NCBI RefSeq assembly: GCF_042683405.1
Contig: NZ_JBHUJS010000002.1
Coordinates: 310,001-374,000, forward strand
DNA length: 64,000 nucleotides
From: Telluria sp042683405
GTDB lineage: Bacteria > Pseudomonadota > Gammaproteobacteria > Burkholderiales > Burkholderiaceae_D
Direction of reading: 5' to 3'
Below the pieces are notes generated by a model. That model had not been told where the DNA came from. It did no database searches and saw only the letters and a list, made by a program, of their open reading frames with translations. Both the position numbers and the translations under genes were made by a program. This document shows positions 24,662 through 32,031 of this stretch, one piece after another. Numbering within the stretch: position 1 is the stretch's first letter; the number at the start of each line of letters is the position of its first letter.

Positions 24662-25612
24662 TCAATCGGGCGCGATGACGGTCAGCGCGCGCGGCAGCAC
24701 GCGGTAGGACAGCGGCGTGCGCAGCATGCTGACCTCGCCATCCGTGGCGACGCGCAGATGTGTGTGATGGGTCTCTATCTCTAACTTTTGCACAAGTGCC
24801 ACATCGAAGTCGCGCGCTTGGGCAAGCCGTCCGACCAGCGCGCGCAGGGCGAAGCCCAGCAGAGCCAGCCGGCCGGGGTTCTGGGCAACGTACAGGCACA
24901 GCTGCCCCTGGTCGAGCGAGGTGCGCGCGCCGACCGACAGACCCTGCATCGTGTACTGGTTATTGCCGACAAATACGAACGGCGTGCGGCGCGGCACCTC
25001 GCGGCCGTCGATGCGCAGCTGGACCTTGAGGAACGGGTAGCGGCGCAGCGCCGACACCGTGGCCCACAGCGCAGCCGGCCACTTGCCCCGTCCCAGGCGC
25101 TGCTGTTTCTCGCGCTTGCGCACGATGGCCGGGTACAGGCCGAGGCTGGAGTTGTTGAGGAAAATGCGGCAATTCACTTCCCCCACATCGACCAGCCGGG
25201 TTCGGCCACGGGCGATGAGGGCGACCGCGTCTTCGAGCGCCAGCGGGATGCCGAGGTCCTTGGCGAAGTGGTTGAGCGTGCCAAGCGGCAGTATTCCCAG
25301 CGCGATGCCGCTGCCGACGATCACGGAAGCGACCGCGTTGATCGTCCCGTCGCCGCCGCCTGCGACCACCGTGCGTGCGCCCTGCGCAACGGCCGCCTGG
25401 GTTGCAGCCGTGATGCCGCTGCCATCGTGCGCGACGGCGACCTCCGCGACCAGCCCGTGGCCGGCAAACAGCGCGCAAACGCGCCCGGCCAGCTCGCGGT
25501 CGTGCCCCGTGCCAGCGCCGCCGTTGACTATGACGGCGATCGACTGGCCAGCCGCTGCCGGCGCCGCCGCAATGTCGATATCGCCGTGATACAGATCGTT
25601 AGCCACATCCAT
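24662..25612 (-). CDS. Diacylglycerol/lipid kinase (DagK/YegS-like)
   Basis: The product is 316 aa. The DAGK catalytic domain starts SIAVIVNGGAGTGHDRE and includes the nucleotide-binding GGGDGTINAVAS and GILPLGTLNHFAKDLGIP. A C-terminal beta-sandwich continues with IFLNNSSLGLYP and DGEVSMLRTPLSYRV, all typical of YegS/BmrU lipid kinases that phosphorylate diacylglycerol or related lipids. The ATG at 25612 lies right behind GGAAGG; a GTG at 25606 has better spacing to that site and may be the true start. The gene overlaps the 3' end of the PAP2 gene by 85 bp in another frame. Confidence 0.9.
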   Translation of the reverse strand: MDVANDLYHGDIDIAAAPAAAGQSIAVIVNGGAGTGHDRELAGRVCALFAGHGLVAEVAVAHDGSGITAATQAAVAQGARTVVAGGGDGTINAVASVIVGSGIALGILPLGTLNHFAKDLGIPLALEDAVALIARGRTRLVDVGEVNCRIFLNNSSLGLYPAIVRKREKQQRLGRGKWPAALWATVSALRRYPFLKVQLRIDGREVPRRTPFVFVGNNQYTMQGLSVGARTSLDQGQLCLYVAQNPGRLALLGFALRALVGRLAQARDFDVALVQKLEIETHHTHLRVATDGEVSMLRTPLSYRVLPRALTVIAPD

Positions 25613-26241
25613 CCTTCCGCAATCGCAGCCAGCACGTCCGACAGGTAGTGCGCTCCCAGGTAGACGCGGCTGGCAGCGACCAGCAGCACCATCAGCCCGG
25701 CCAGTGCCGCGCCCAGCGCCCACCAGCGCTTGCGGGCTGTCGAGCGCACCAGGTAGGCGACCAGGAAACCGTAAAACAGCGCCGCGGCAGAGGCATGCCC
25801 GCTGGGAAAGCTGTACGTGGCGAGGGTCAGCAGCGGCTCGTCGAACTGCGGGCGCTCGCGCTGGAACAGGTACTTCAGGAGCAGGTTCAGCGCCATTCCT
25901 ACCGGCACGGTCAGCACAAGCGCTGCCAGCCAGTAACGTTCGCGCCGGCGCCACAACCAGACTCCCAGGACCGCGGCCATCGCCAGCACACCGAGCGGCG
26001 TATGCCAGTGCGTAATAAAGAACATGAACTTCGTCAGCCAGGGATGGTGGTTCTGGAACACCCAGGCCGTCAGCTCCGTGTCGAACGCGACCAGCTCTTC
26101 GCCCTCGACCACCTCCTCGGCAATCTCGGCAAAAATCCAGCCCATGAACAGCATCAACAGCACGCCTGCGGTCAGGTGCAGGCCCGTTTCCTCGCCGGGC
26201 GTGAGGCGTGCCGCCAACCATTTGTAGACGCGTTCGAGCAT
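25528..26241 (-). CDS. PAP2-family membrane phosphatase
   Basis: The product is 237 aa with about six membrane helices. The three PAP2 signature blocks are intact: KYLFQRERP (K-x6-RP), YSFPSGHAS (PSGH) and SRVYLGAHYLSDV (SR-x5-H-x3-D). Such enzymes dephosphorylate phosphatidate, PGP or undecaprenyl pyrophosphate at the membrane. The downstream lipid kinase catalyses the opposite type of step, and the overlap of the two genes suggests tight co-expression. Confidence 0.92.
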   Translation of the reverse strand: MLERVYKWLAARLTPGEETGLHLTAGVLLMLFMGWIFAEIAEEVVEGEELVAFDTELTAWVFQNHHPWLTKFMFFITHWHTPLGVLAMAAVLGVWLWRRRERYWLAALVLTVPVGMALNLLLKYLFQRERPQFDEPLLTLATYSFPSGHASAAALFYGFLVAYLVRSTARKRWWALGAALAGLMVLLVAASRVYLGAHYLSDVLAAIAEGWMWLTICITAISTLRRRRQRLASRSPS

Positions 26242-26290
26242 GGCGATATCTTAACTGGATTGGCAAAAACGCCACATTCGCGAGATTTCA

Positions 26291-26325
26291 CTGGAAATTT
26301 ATACAGTAACTGTGGATTTATACAG
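26291..26325 (+). promoter_or_regulatory. Two tandem LexA-type (SOS) boxes
   Basis: CTGTGGATTTATACAG (26310-26325) has the CTGT-N8-ACAG form of the classic SOS box. CTGGAAATTTATACAG (26291-26306) is a near copy 19 bp upstream. They share the direct repeat ATTTATACAGTA. Both lie 57-91 bp before the 70-aa gene at 26382, in the gap divergent from PAP2. Confidence 0.65.
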
Positions 26326-26381
26326 TAGTTGTGATATTCTTTACTCATCCGATCAACACATCGACTGAGGAGTTAGAAAAA

Positions 26382-26594
26382 ATGACGACCCTGAACAGCA
26401 GCTTTGGCCTCGAGTTTGCACCTACCCCCTTCCTCATGCGCATTGGCCGCCGCGAGCTGCTGATCACCCGCGATTTCCGCAAACGCTTCTATGCCGTCAA
26501 CCCGATCATCGAATGCGATACCGGTATCGAGGCTGGCCACCTGGAAGTGCTGCTGTTCCGCCGCTGGCTGCTGATCCTGTCCAGGGCACACTGA
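26382..26594 (+). CDS. 70-aa unknown protein, predicted SOS-controlled
   Basis: The product is 70 aa and basic. It begins MTTLNSSFGLEFAPTPFLMR, contains ITRDFRKRFYAVNP and ends FRRWLLILSRAH. It has no signal peptide, no clear membrane helix and no family I recognise. The ATG at 26382 follows GAGGAG with good spacing. Two LexA-type boxes lie directly upstream. Small SOS genes in other bacteria include cell-division inhibitors and membrane toxins; nothing here shows which applies, if any. It is followed by an unrelated SDR gene after 126 bp containing an AGCCGCTT/AAGCGGCT inverted repeat. Confidence 0.65.
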   Translation: MTTLNSSFGLEFAPTPFLMRIGRRELLITRDFRKRFYAVNPIIECDTGIEAGHLEVLLFRRWLLILSRAH

Positions 26595-26720
26595 GCCGCC
26601 GGGGTCGTCAGAAGCCGCTTCGCTACTGATGATTTCGTCAAGGTATCGTAAGCGGCTCGGGAGCTGAACCGTCCTACACTGATCGCCAGAATATTTGGCC
26701 AGACAGAAAGGATTGTTCCC

Positions 26721-27743
26721 ATGAACCTGAAAAAAATAGCCGACCAGGTGATCGTGATTACCGGCGCCAGCAGCGGCATCGGCCTGACCACCGCGCGCAA
26801 GGCCGCCGAACAGGGTGCAAAGCTGGTACTGGTCTCACGCGACCAGGACGCGCTGGAGCGCCTCGCCGAAGAACTGCGCCAGCAAGGCTGTGACGCCCTT
26901 GCAGTCGCTGCAGATGTCGGCAAGCAGGAAGACATCCAGCGCGTGGGCGACCGCGCCATCGAACGCTTCGGCCGCATCGACACCTGGATCAACAATGCCG
27001 GCGTCTCCATCTTCGGCAGGCTCGAGGATGTGCCGATGGAAGACAGCCAGCGCATGTTCCAGACCAATTTCTGGGGCGTGGTCAACGGCTCGCTGGAAGC
27101 GGTGCGCCACCTCAAGCAGCGCGGCGGCGCCCTCATCAACGTGGGCAGCGAAGTGTCTGACCGCGCCATTCCGCTGCAGGGCATGTATTCCGCGTCCAAG
27201 CACGCCGTCAAGGGCTTTACCGATTCGCTGCGCATGGAGCTGGAGCACGACAAGCTTCCGATCTCCGTCACCCTGATCAAGCCGACCGCGATCGACACCA
27301 TGTTCACCGTCCACGCGCGCAACTACATGGAAAAAGAGCCGCGCCTGCCGCCGCCCGTGTATGCGCCCGAGATCGTCGCCAACGCCATCCTGTACGCGGC
27401 GCAGCATCCGCGCCGCGACGTATTCGTCGGCGGCCCGGCCAAGATGTCCGCGATGGGCGCCTACTATACGCCGCGCCTGCTGGACCGCGTCAACCAGCGC
27501 GCCACTTACAAGAACCAGCAATCGGAGCAGTTCAGCAGCCCGAACCGCCGCGATGCGCTGTATGAGCCGGATCCTTCCGCCGAACTGTGCGAACGCGACG
27601 CCACCATCGACAAGGTCGTGGAAAGCTGCCCGTACACGGCCGTCTCGATCCGTTCCAAGCCGATCCTGATGTCGGCGCTGATCGGTGGCGGCGCCCTGCT
27701 GGCTGCCTGGCAATACTCACGCCGCCGCCCCCTGCTTCGCTGA
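26721..27743 (+). CDS. Short-chain dehydrogenase/reductase with C-terminal anchor
   Basis: The product is 340 aa. It is a classical SDR core: NAD(P)-binding TGASSGIG (residues 14-21), NNAG (91-94), catalytic Ser143, and Tyr156/Lys160 in YSASK. An Arg at the end of the second strand (LVSRDQDA) suggests NADP(H). The core ends near residue 250. About 90 more residues follow, including a weakly hydrophobic segment (ILMSALIGGGALLAAWQYSRRR) that could anchor the enzyme to the membrane. This extended form is common in Burkholderiales, and its substrate is unknown. AAGGA precedes the ATG. Confidence 0.9.
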   Translation: MNLKKIADQVIVITGASSGIGLTTARKAAEQGAKLVLVSRDQDALERLAEELRQQGCDALAVAADVGKQEDIQRVGDRAIERFGRIDTWINNAGVSIFGRLEDVPMEDSQRMFQTNFWGVVNGSLEAVRHLKQRGGALINVGSEVSDRAIPLQGMYSASKHAVKGFTDSLRMELEHDKLPISVTLIKPTAIDTMFTVHARNYMEKEPRLPPPVYAPEIVANAILYAAQHPRRDVFVGGPAKMSAMGAYYTPRLLDRVNQRATYKNQQSEQFSSPNRRDALYEPDPSAELCERDATIDKVVESCPYTAVSIRSKPILMSALIGGGALLAAWQYSRRRPLLR

Positions 27744-27823
27744 CTGCAAGGGGGTCGGTCCGCGGGCCGCGGGGCGGCATTACCGTCCCCTGATTGTTAG
27801 CAAGCCTGCCGGCTACTAAAAAA

Positions 27824-27854
27824 AAGAGGACAGTCCCAAAAAGACTGTCCTCTT
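27824..27854 (-). terminator. Hairpin terminator (either strand)
   Basis: A 12-bp perfect stem, AAGAGGACAGTC/GACTGTCCTCTT, has a 7-nt loop. The A-run to its left gives a U-tract on the minus strand, so it ends the acidic-repeat gene at 27931; it may also stop the SDR transcript. The stem is a variant of the GGGGAC-GTCCCC element seen elsewhere in the window. Confidence 0.75.
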
Positions 27855-27930
27855 CCCTTTTCATCGGTCAGGCATCAACGATCCCGGAACCGCGAGCCTG
27901 ACGCCCACCGGTCCCGACCGGTCGCTGCCG

Positions 27931-28440
27931 TCACCGTGGCACGTCCTCGTCATCTCCCTGTTCGCGTCGCGACGCGCCCGGCAAATCCTCGTCATCGCCC
28001 AGTTCCCGGGGCGCCGCACCCGGCAGGTCCTCGTCGCTGCCTTCTTCCGTGCGGCCATCCAGCGGCATGTCCTCATCGATTCCTTCGCCATTCGGCCCGA
28101 TCACATGATCGACCGCGATGTCCTGCCCGTCCTCGGCCGTGGTATCACGACCGGCGCTGGCCCGTTCGCCGGTGCCACCGGAATCCGAATCGCTGTCCAG
28201 GTTCGCATCGCCCACGTCCGGCCCGGCCGTCCCGCGCGCGGTGCCCGATTCGAGGTCGGAGGTGGTGCCGCTGCCCAGGTCCAGCTCATCCTGCTGCGCC
28301 AGACCGGAACCGCCCACCATGTCGCTGCCGCTGTCCGAGGTATCGCTCGGTCCAAGGGCGCCCGTTCCGTGCCCGCGGCCTACGCTGCGGTCACGCCCTA
28401 CCGGAAAGTTGTCCGGATCCAGAGTACTCGTTCCACTCAT
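27931..28440 (-). CDS. Acidic low-complexity protein with DEDLPG repeats
   Basis: The product is 169 aa, very rich in Asp, Glu, Gly and Ser, with no hydrophobic segment. The first two thirds are Gly/Ser/Asp-rich. The C terminus holds four imperfect 14-residue repeats (DEDMPLDGRTEEGS, DEDLPGAAPRELGD, DEDLPGASRREQGD, DEDVPR). It is probably disordered and cytoplasmic; function unknown. The ATG at 28440 follows TGGAG with 6-nt spacing; an ATG four codons upstream lacks a site. It lies 18 bp downstream of the porin gene on the same strand and may be co-transcribed with it. Confidence 0.7.
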   Translation of the reverse strand: MSGTSTLDPDNFPVGRDRSVGRGHGTGALGPSDTSDSGSDMVGGSGLAQQDELDLGSGTTSDLESGTARGTAGPDVGDANLDSDSDSGGTGERASAGRDTTAEDGQDIAVDHVIGPNGEGIDEDMPLDGRTEEGSDEDLPGAAPRELGDDEDLPGASRREQGDDEDVPR

Positions 28441-28458
28441 ATCACACTCCAATATCGG

Positions 28459-29538
28459 TCAAAAAGCGTGGCGCATGCCGATGTTGATGGCCTTGTCGCC
28501 ACTGCCTGAGTCGCTGGCGTTGCCTACCGTGTAGTTGGCGCCGCGGCGGTTGTGGATGCGCGAGACTGCCGCATAAAAATCGGTCCTGCGCGACAGCGCA
28601 TAACTTGCGCCAAACGCGACCTGGTCCGCGTCGTTGTTTGCGAATTCCCTGTCGTTCTTGCGGATGAAGGAGACCAGCCACGTGGTCGGGCCGGACGGCA
28701 CCGCCAGCCCGACCAGCACCTCGCGGCTGTCGGTCGATGGCGTGGTGGCCACCGCCGCGCTGAACGGATTGGTCGGATTCCACAGCGTGGCGTTGCCGTA
28801 GCCGCGACTGATGCCGAACGCCGTGTAGGCGATCGCCGGTCCCACCCGCAGGTTGGCGGCAATGATCGAATGCCGCGAGTCGTAGCGCTTGCCCGCCGGC
28901 ATGATGGTTTCCGTGCTGGTAGCGTTGCGCTTCTGGTGAGCCGCGCGGATAGTGAGCGGCCCGCGCTGGATGCCGAGCGAAATGCCCCAGTTGCGGTTGC
29001 CGCGCACATCGCCATAGCGTTCGCGCACCGTATAGCTGGCGGCGGTAAAGATGCCTTTGCGCGTGCGTTCGAAACGGATGCTGTCGTCGGTCTGCTTGTC
29101 CAGGTAGCCAATGAGGTTGGTCGCGGTGCCCGCCATGCCGCCCTTGAACGGGTCGCCCACGTCCCGGAGGGCCAAATAGTCCAGTGCGAACTGGCGTCCC
29201 AGCGTCAGGCTACCGAAGTTCCCTGACAATCCCACGTAGGCCTGGCGGTTGAACAGGCGGTCCTCGTCCTCGCGCCTGCCGGTATCGAGCTGGATGCCAG
29301 CTTCCAGCCCGAACACGGCATTCAGGTTCTCGGAAATCTGCTCGGAGCCGCGCACGCCAATGTGCGACGTGGTGGCGATCCCGCTGCTGACCTTGGTGGA
29401 CGGGCAATCGTTGACACAACCACGTTCTGCGACGAGTCCTGCGTCGGCCACGCCATAGAGCGTGACCGAATTTTGAGCGGAGGCGCCCGCTGATGCCGCT
29501 ACAGTGAGCACAGCAAGCGCAACGTTGACCGTTTTCAT
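28459..29538 (-). CDS. General bacterial porin (OmpC/Gram_neg_porin type)
   Basis: The product is 359 aa. The signal peptide (MKTVNVALAVLTVAASAGASAQ) is followed by the betaproteobacterial porin opening SVTLYGVADAGLV. The beta-barrel sequence continues with GSEQISENLNAVFGLE and GLSGNFGSLTLGRQ, and the C-terminal residue is Phe (GMRHAF), as required for outer-membrane assembly. An extra Cys pair (CVNDC) is present in an early loop. Porins of this type are trimeric, non-specific channels. The ATG at 29538 opens the signal peptide and follows GAGGT; the ATG at 29559 would extend it. Confidence 0.92.
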   Translation of the reverse strand: MKTVNVALAVLTVAASAGASAQNSVTLYGVADAGLVAERGCVNDCPSTKVSSGIATTSHIGVRGSEQISENLNAVFGLEAGIQLDTGRREDEDRLFNRQAYVGLSGNFGSLTLGRQFALDYLALRDVGDPFKGGMAGTATNLIGYLDKQTDDSIRFERTRKGIFTAASYTVRERYGDVRGNRNWGISLGIQRGPLTIRAAHQKRNATSTETIMPAGKRYDSRHSIIAANLRVGPAIAYTAFGISRGYGNATLWNPTNPFSAAVATTPSTDSREVLVGLAVPSGPTTWLVSFIRKNDREFANNDADQVAFGASYALSRRTDFYAAVSRIHNRRGANYTVGNASDSGSGDKAINIGMRHAF

Positions 29539-29757
29539 TACGCAACCTCGCTTATGCATTCTTATACATATTCGTTTTATCTCCCGAACACGTTTTCCGT
29601 TCTGTCAAATAGCCCACATTACGAAGCGGTGACTCGACAAAAAAGCGTGAACGGTTAAGCAACTAACGCAAATCCGGCCCGCTTCGCTCTAAGCTTGCGA
29701 CAACACAACACGCACACATGCCTGCACAGGCGGTGCGCAGCCTCCCACAGGAACGGC

Positions 29758-30858
29758 ATGAAACGCGAAGACAGCATCACCGCGCCGCTCGCGGCAGAAC
29801 CGGTCGCCGCCGCGCGCGCAGCAGGGCTGCGTTATGTCAGCGACGCCGCGCCGGGAATCTCGCGCAAGCCGGCGCGCACCAAGGGGTTCAGTTACGTCGA
29901 TGCGGATGGCAAGGCGGTCAGGGACGAGTCCACGCTCGACCGGATCCGCAAGCTGGCGATCCCGCCTGCGTGGACGGACGTCTGGATCTGCCCGCACGCC
30001 AACGGCCACCTGCAGGCAACGGGACGCGACGCGCGCGGGCGCAAGCAGTATCGCTACCACGCCCGCTGGCGCAGCGTGCGCGACGAGGTCAAGTACGAAC
30101 GCATGCTCAGCTTTGGCAAGGCGCTGCCCCGGATCCGGCACGAGGTCGACAAGGCCCTGCGCCTGCCCGGGCTGCCGCGCGAGAAGGTGCTGGCCACCAT
30201 CGTCTACCTGCTGCAGGCCACCATGATGCGCATCGGGAACGAGGAATACGCGCGCAGCAATAAATCATTCGGCCTGACCACGCTGCGCAACCGCCACGTG
30301 CACATCGACGGGAGCGAAGTGGAGTTCCGCTTCCGCGGCAAGAGCGGCGTGTACCACAGCGTCAAGGTGGAAGACCGCAGGCTGGCGCGGATCATTGCGC
30401 GCACGCGCGAACTGCCGGGACAGGACCTGTTCCAGTATGTGGATGCGGAGGGCAACCGGCACGCGGTCGGTTCCAGCGACGTGAACGACTACCTGCGCAC
30501 GATCAGCGGCGAGGACTACACCGCCAAGGACTTTCGCACCTGGGCGGGGACCGTGCTGGCGGCGCTGGCGTTGCAGGAATTCGAGAAGTTCGATTCGGAT
30601 GCGCAGGCCAAGAAGAACATCGTGCGCGCCATCGAGTCGGTGGCCGAGAAGCTGGGCAATACGCCGTCGATCTGCCGCAAGTGCTACGTGCACCCGGCCA
30701 TCATCGAATCGTATATGGACGGCACCATGCTGGAAGCCTTGCGCGCGCGGGCGGAACAGGAACTGATCGAAGGCTTGCCGTCGCTCGAACCGGAAGAAGC
30801 CGCAGTCCTCGCCCTGCTTGAAGTGCGCCTGCAGGCCGCGACCAGACCTGCCAGCTGA
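29758..30858 (+). CDS. DNA topoisomerase IB (poxvirus-type)
   Basis: The product is 366 aa. The N-terminal domain shows RKLAIPPAWTDVWICPHANG and QYRYHARWRSVRDEVKYERM. The catalytic domain has MMRIGNEEYARSNKSFGLTT, FRFRGKSG and KDFRTWAGTVLA, and the C-terminal block CRKCYVHPAIIESY carries the probable nucleophilic Tyr (in YVHP). This is the bacterial homologue of the small viral type IB enzyme, which relaxes supercoils through a 3'-phosphotyrosine link. It is an accessory enzyme found patchily in bacteria. The ATG at 29758 follows AGGAA. Confidence 0.92.
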   Translation: MKREDSITAPLAAEPVAAARAAGLRYVSDAAPGISRKPARTKGFSYVDADGKAVRDESTLDRIRKLAIPPAWTDVWICPHANGHLQATGRDARGRKQYRYHARWRSVRDEVKYERMLSFGKALPRIRHEVDKALRLPGLPREKVLATIVYLLQATMMRIGNEEYARSNKSFGLTTLRNRHVHIDGSEVEFRFRGKSGVYHSVKVEDRRLARIIARTRELPGQDLFQYVDAEGNRHAVGSSDVNDYLRTISGEDYTAKDFRTWAGTVLAALALQEFEKFDSDAQAKKNIVRAIESVAEKLGNTPSICRKCYVHPAIIESYMDGTMLEALRARAEQELIEGLPSLEPEEAAVLALLEVRLQAATRPAS

Positions 30859-30927
30859 TGCAAGGGACTGCCGGGGACGGGACTGCCGCGTTACGCACTT
30901 GTGCGGGCAGTCCCCCTCTTTGAATGC

Positions 30928-31236
30928 TTACTTGCCGTCGGGGCGCGACGGCTCGGCTTCGGAACGCACGTCGCGGTCGCGCCGCGCCGCTGCCTCGCCC
31001 TGCTCGTCCGGCGGCAAGCCCAGTCCTGGTCCGCCGACCGCGTCCAGCGGCTCGCCGGTTGACTTGCTGGCCCCGTCCGGCGGCGGCGCATTATAGTCAT
31101 TCACATGCACGACGTCGTCATCGCCGACGATCTTCTTCTCGTCGCCCGGCGCGACTTCGGGCGGATGGGTCGGAATTTCGCGCTCGATCTTCTTGCGGTC
31201 AAGGTCTTCCGGATGCAGTGGCTCGGCTGGGGGCAT
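30928..31236 (-). CDS. Small acidic, probably disordered protein
   Basis: The product is 102 aa. MPPAEPLHPEDLDRKKIERE is followed by a Pro-rich segment, then DEKKIVGDDDVVHVNDYNAP and a tail of charged residues (RRDRDVRSEAEPSRPDGK). There is no signal or membrane segment. I do not recognise it. AGGAG lies before the ATG at 31236; the in-frame ATG at 31287 lacks one. Like the acidic protein at 27931 it is likely disordered, but the two share no repeat. Confidence 0.65.
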   Translation of the reverse strand: MPPAEPLHPEDLDRKKIEREIPTHPPEVAPGDEKKIVGDDDVVHVNDYNAPPPDGASKSTGEPLDAVGGPGLGLPPDEQGEAAARRDRDVRSEAEPSRPDGK

Positions 31237-31323
31237 GGCGTTCTCCTGGGTAGATGTTCCTGTTGCGATCATAAACAAAGCCCTCATCCGGCGACACGTC
31301 TTTGCCGCGCTGCAACCGGGCGC

Positions 31324-31833
31324 CTAGAAGTTCTGCTCCAGCTTTTTGTCTTCCGCCTTGGCGCGCTTCATCGCCTCCGGCTCGACATCTTCGGCTTCCC
31401 GGTTGAAGTGGATGAACACGCCCCAACCGGCCAGCAGGAGTCCCGTCGACACCAGGATCGCCGCGGCGTGCGGCAGCAGGTGCGCATCCTCGTGGATCGC
31501 CTTGAAGGTCGCGATCAGCCCTTCGATCGACAGCGCGACCACCGTCACCACCAGGAAGCGCGAGAGATAGCGCCGCGCGCGCGTCGGTGCACTGACCGTC
31601 GCATCGCGGATGACCTCTTCTTCCGTCACCGTCTGCGCGATCTGCAGCACCACCAGCGCGACCGCCAGCAGCCCGGTTGCCTCGATGGCGCGGTCGGCGC
31701 CTTCCTTGAGCGACTGCCCCAACGCCGACAGCGCGGTATCGACCGCGATCACGCCCAACATCACTGCGATGCCCAGGAACAGGACCGCCACCAGCGCATG
31801 CGCGCCCGAAAAAAAGAAGTTGAATAACTTCAT
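31324..31833 (-). CDS. Four-helix membrane protein, unknown
   Basis: The product is 169 aa with four predicted membrane helices: about 9-30 (HALVAVLFLGIAVMLGVIAV), 48-68 (ATGLLAVALVVLQIAQTV), 88-106 (RFLVVTVVALSIEGLIATF) and 116-140 (HAAAILVSTGLLLAGWGVFI). The C terminus is charged (EAMKRAKAEDKKLEQNF). The layout is vaguely PsiE-like, but I cannot place it in a family. Its start is 29 bp from the G-rich palindrome at 31862-31878, which lies in the divergent gap to the flavodoxin-fold gene. Confidence 0.72.
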   Translation of the reverse strand: MKLFNFFFSGAHALVAVLFLGIAVMLGVIAVDTALSALGQSLKEGADRAIEATGLLAVALVVLQIAQTVTEEEVIRDATVSAPTRARRYLSRFLVVTVVALSIEGLIATFKAIHEDAHLLPHAAAILVSTGLLLAGWGVFIHFNREAEDVEPEAMKRAKAEDKKLEQNF

Positions 31834-31861
31834 CGAACGTCCTGTTTTTTGTTTGCTCCAT

Positions 31862-31878
31862 ATACCCAGGGGGAGTAT
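31862..31878. promoter_or_regulatory. Single G-tract palindrome, RcnR/CsoR-like
   Basis: ATACCCAGGGGGAGTAT belongs to the same motif as the three sites at 3107-3207. It lies in the 198-bp divergent gap between 31833 (-) and 32032 (+), where an operator would be expected. The core TACCCAGGGGGAGTA fits TACT-G6-N-AGTA at 12 of 15 positions. Confidence 0.45.
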
Positions 31879-32031
31879 ATGCCCTTACCCTGCAAGGGGC
31901 TGTCCTGATGGGCGAGTATGTGCCGCCTGGCCGACAAGGAGTGCATACCCCCCTCTTCTGTTCGTCCCAGCACAGACCCGGCCGGCGCGACATGCCATCC
32001 TCACAGCCGAACCATGTTGGGGAGCGAAGCA

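Noticed and set aside
26613..26657. AGCCGCTT/AAGCGGCT inverted repeat as a terminator of the 70-aa gene
   Set aside because: The arms are 29 bp apart with no U-tract, so termination is not supported.
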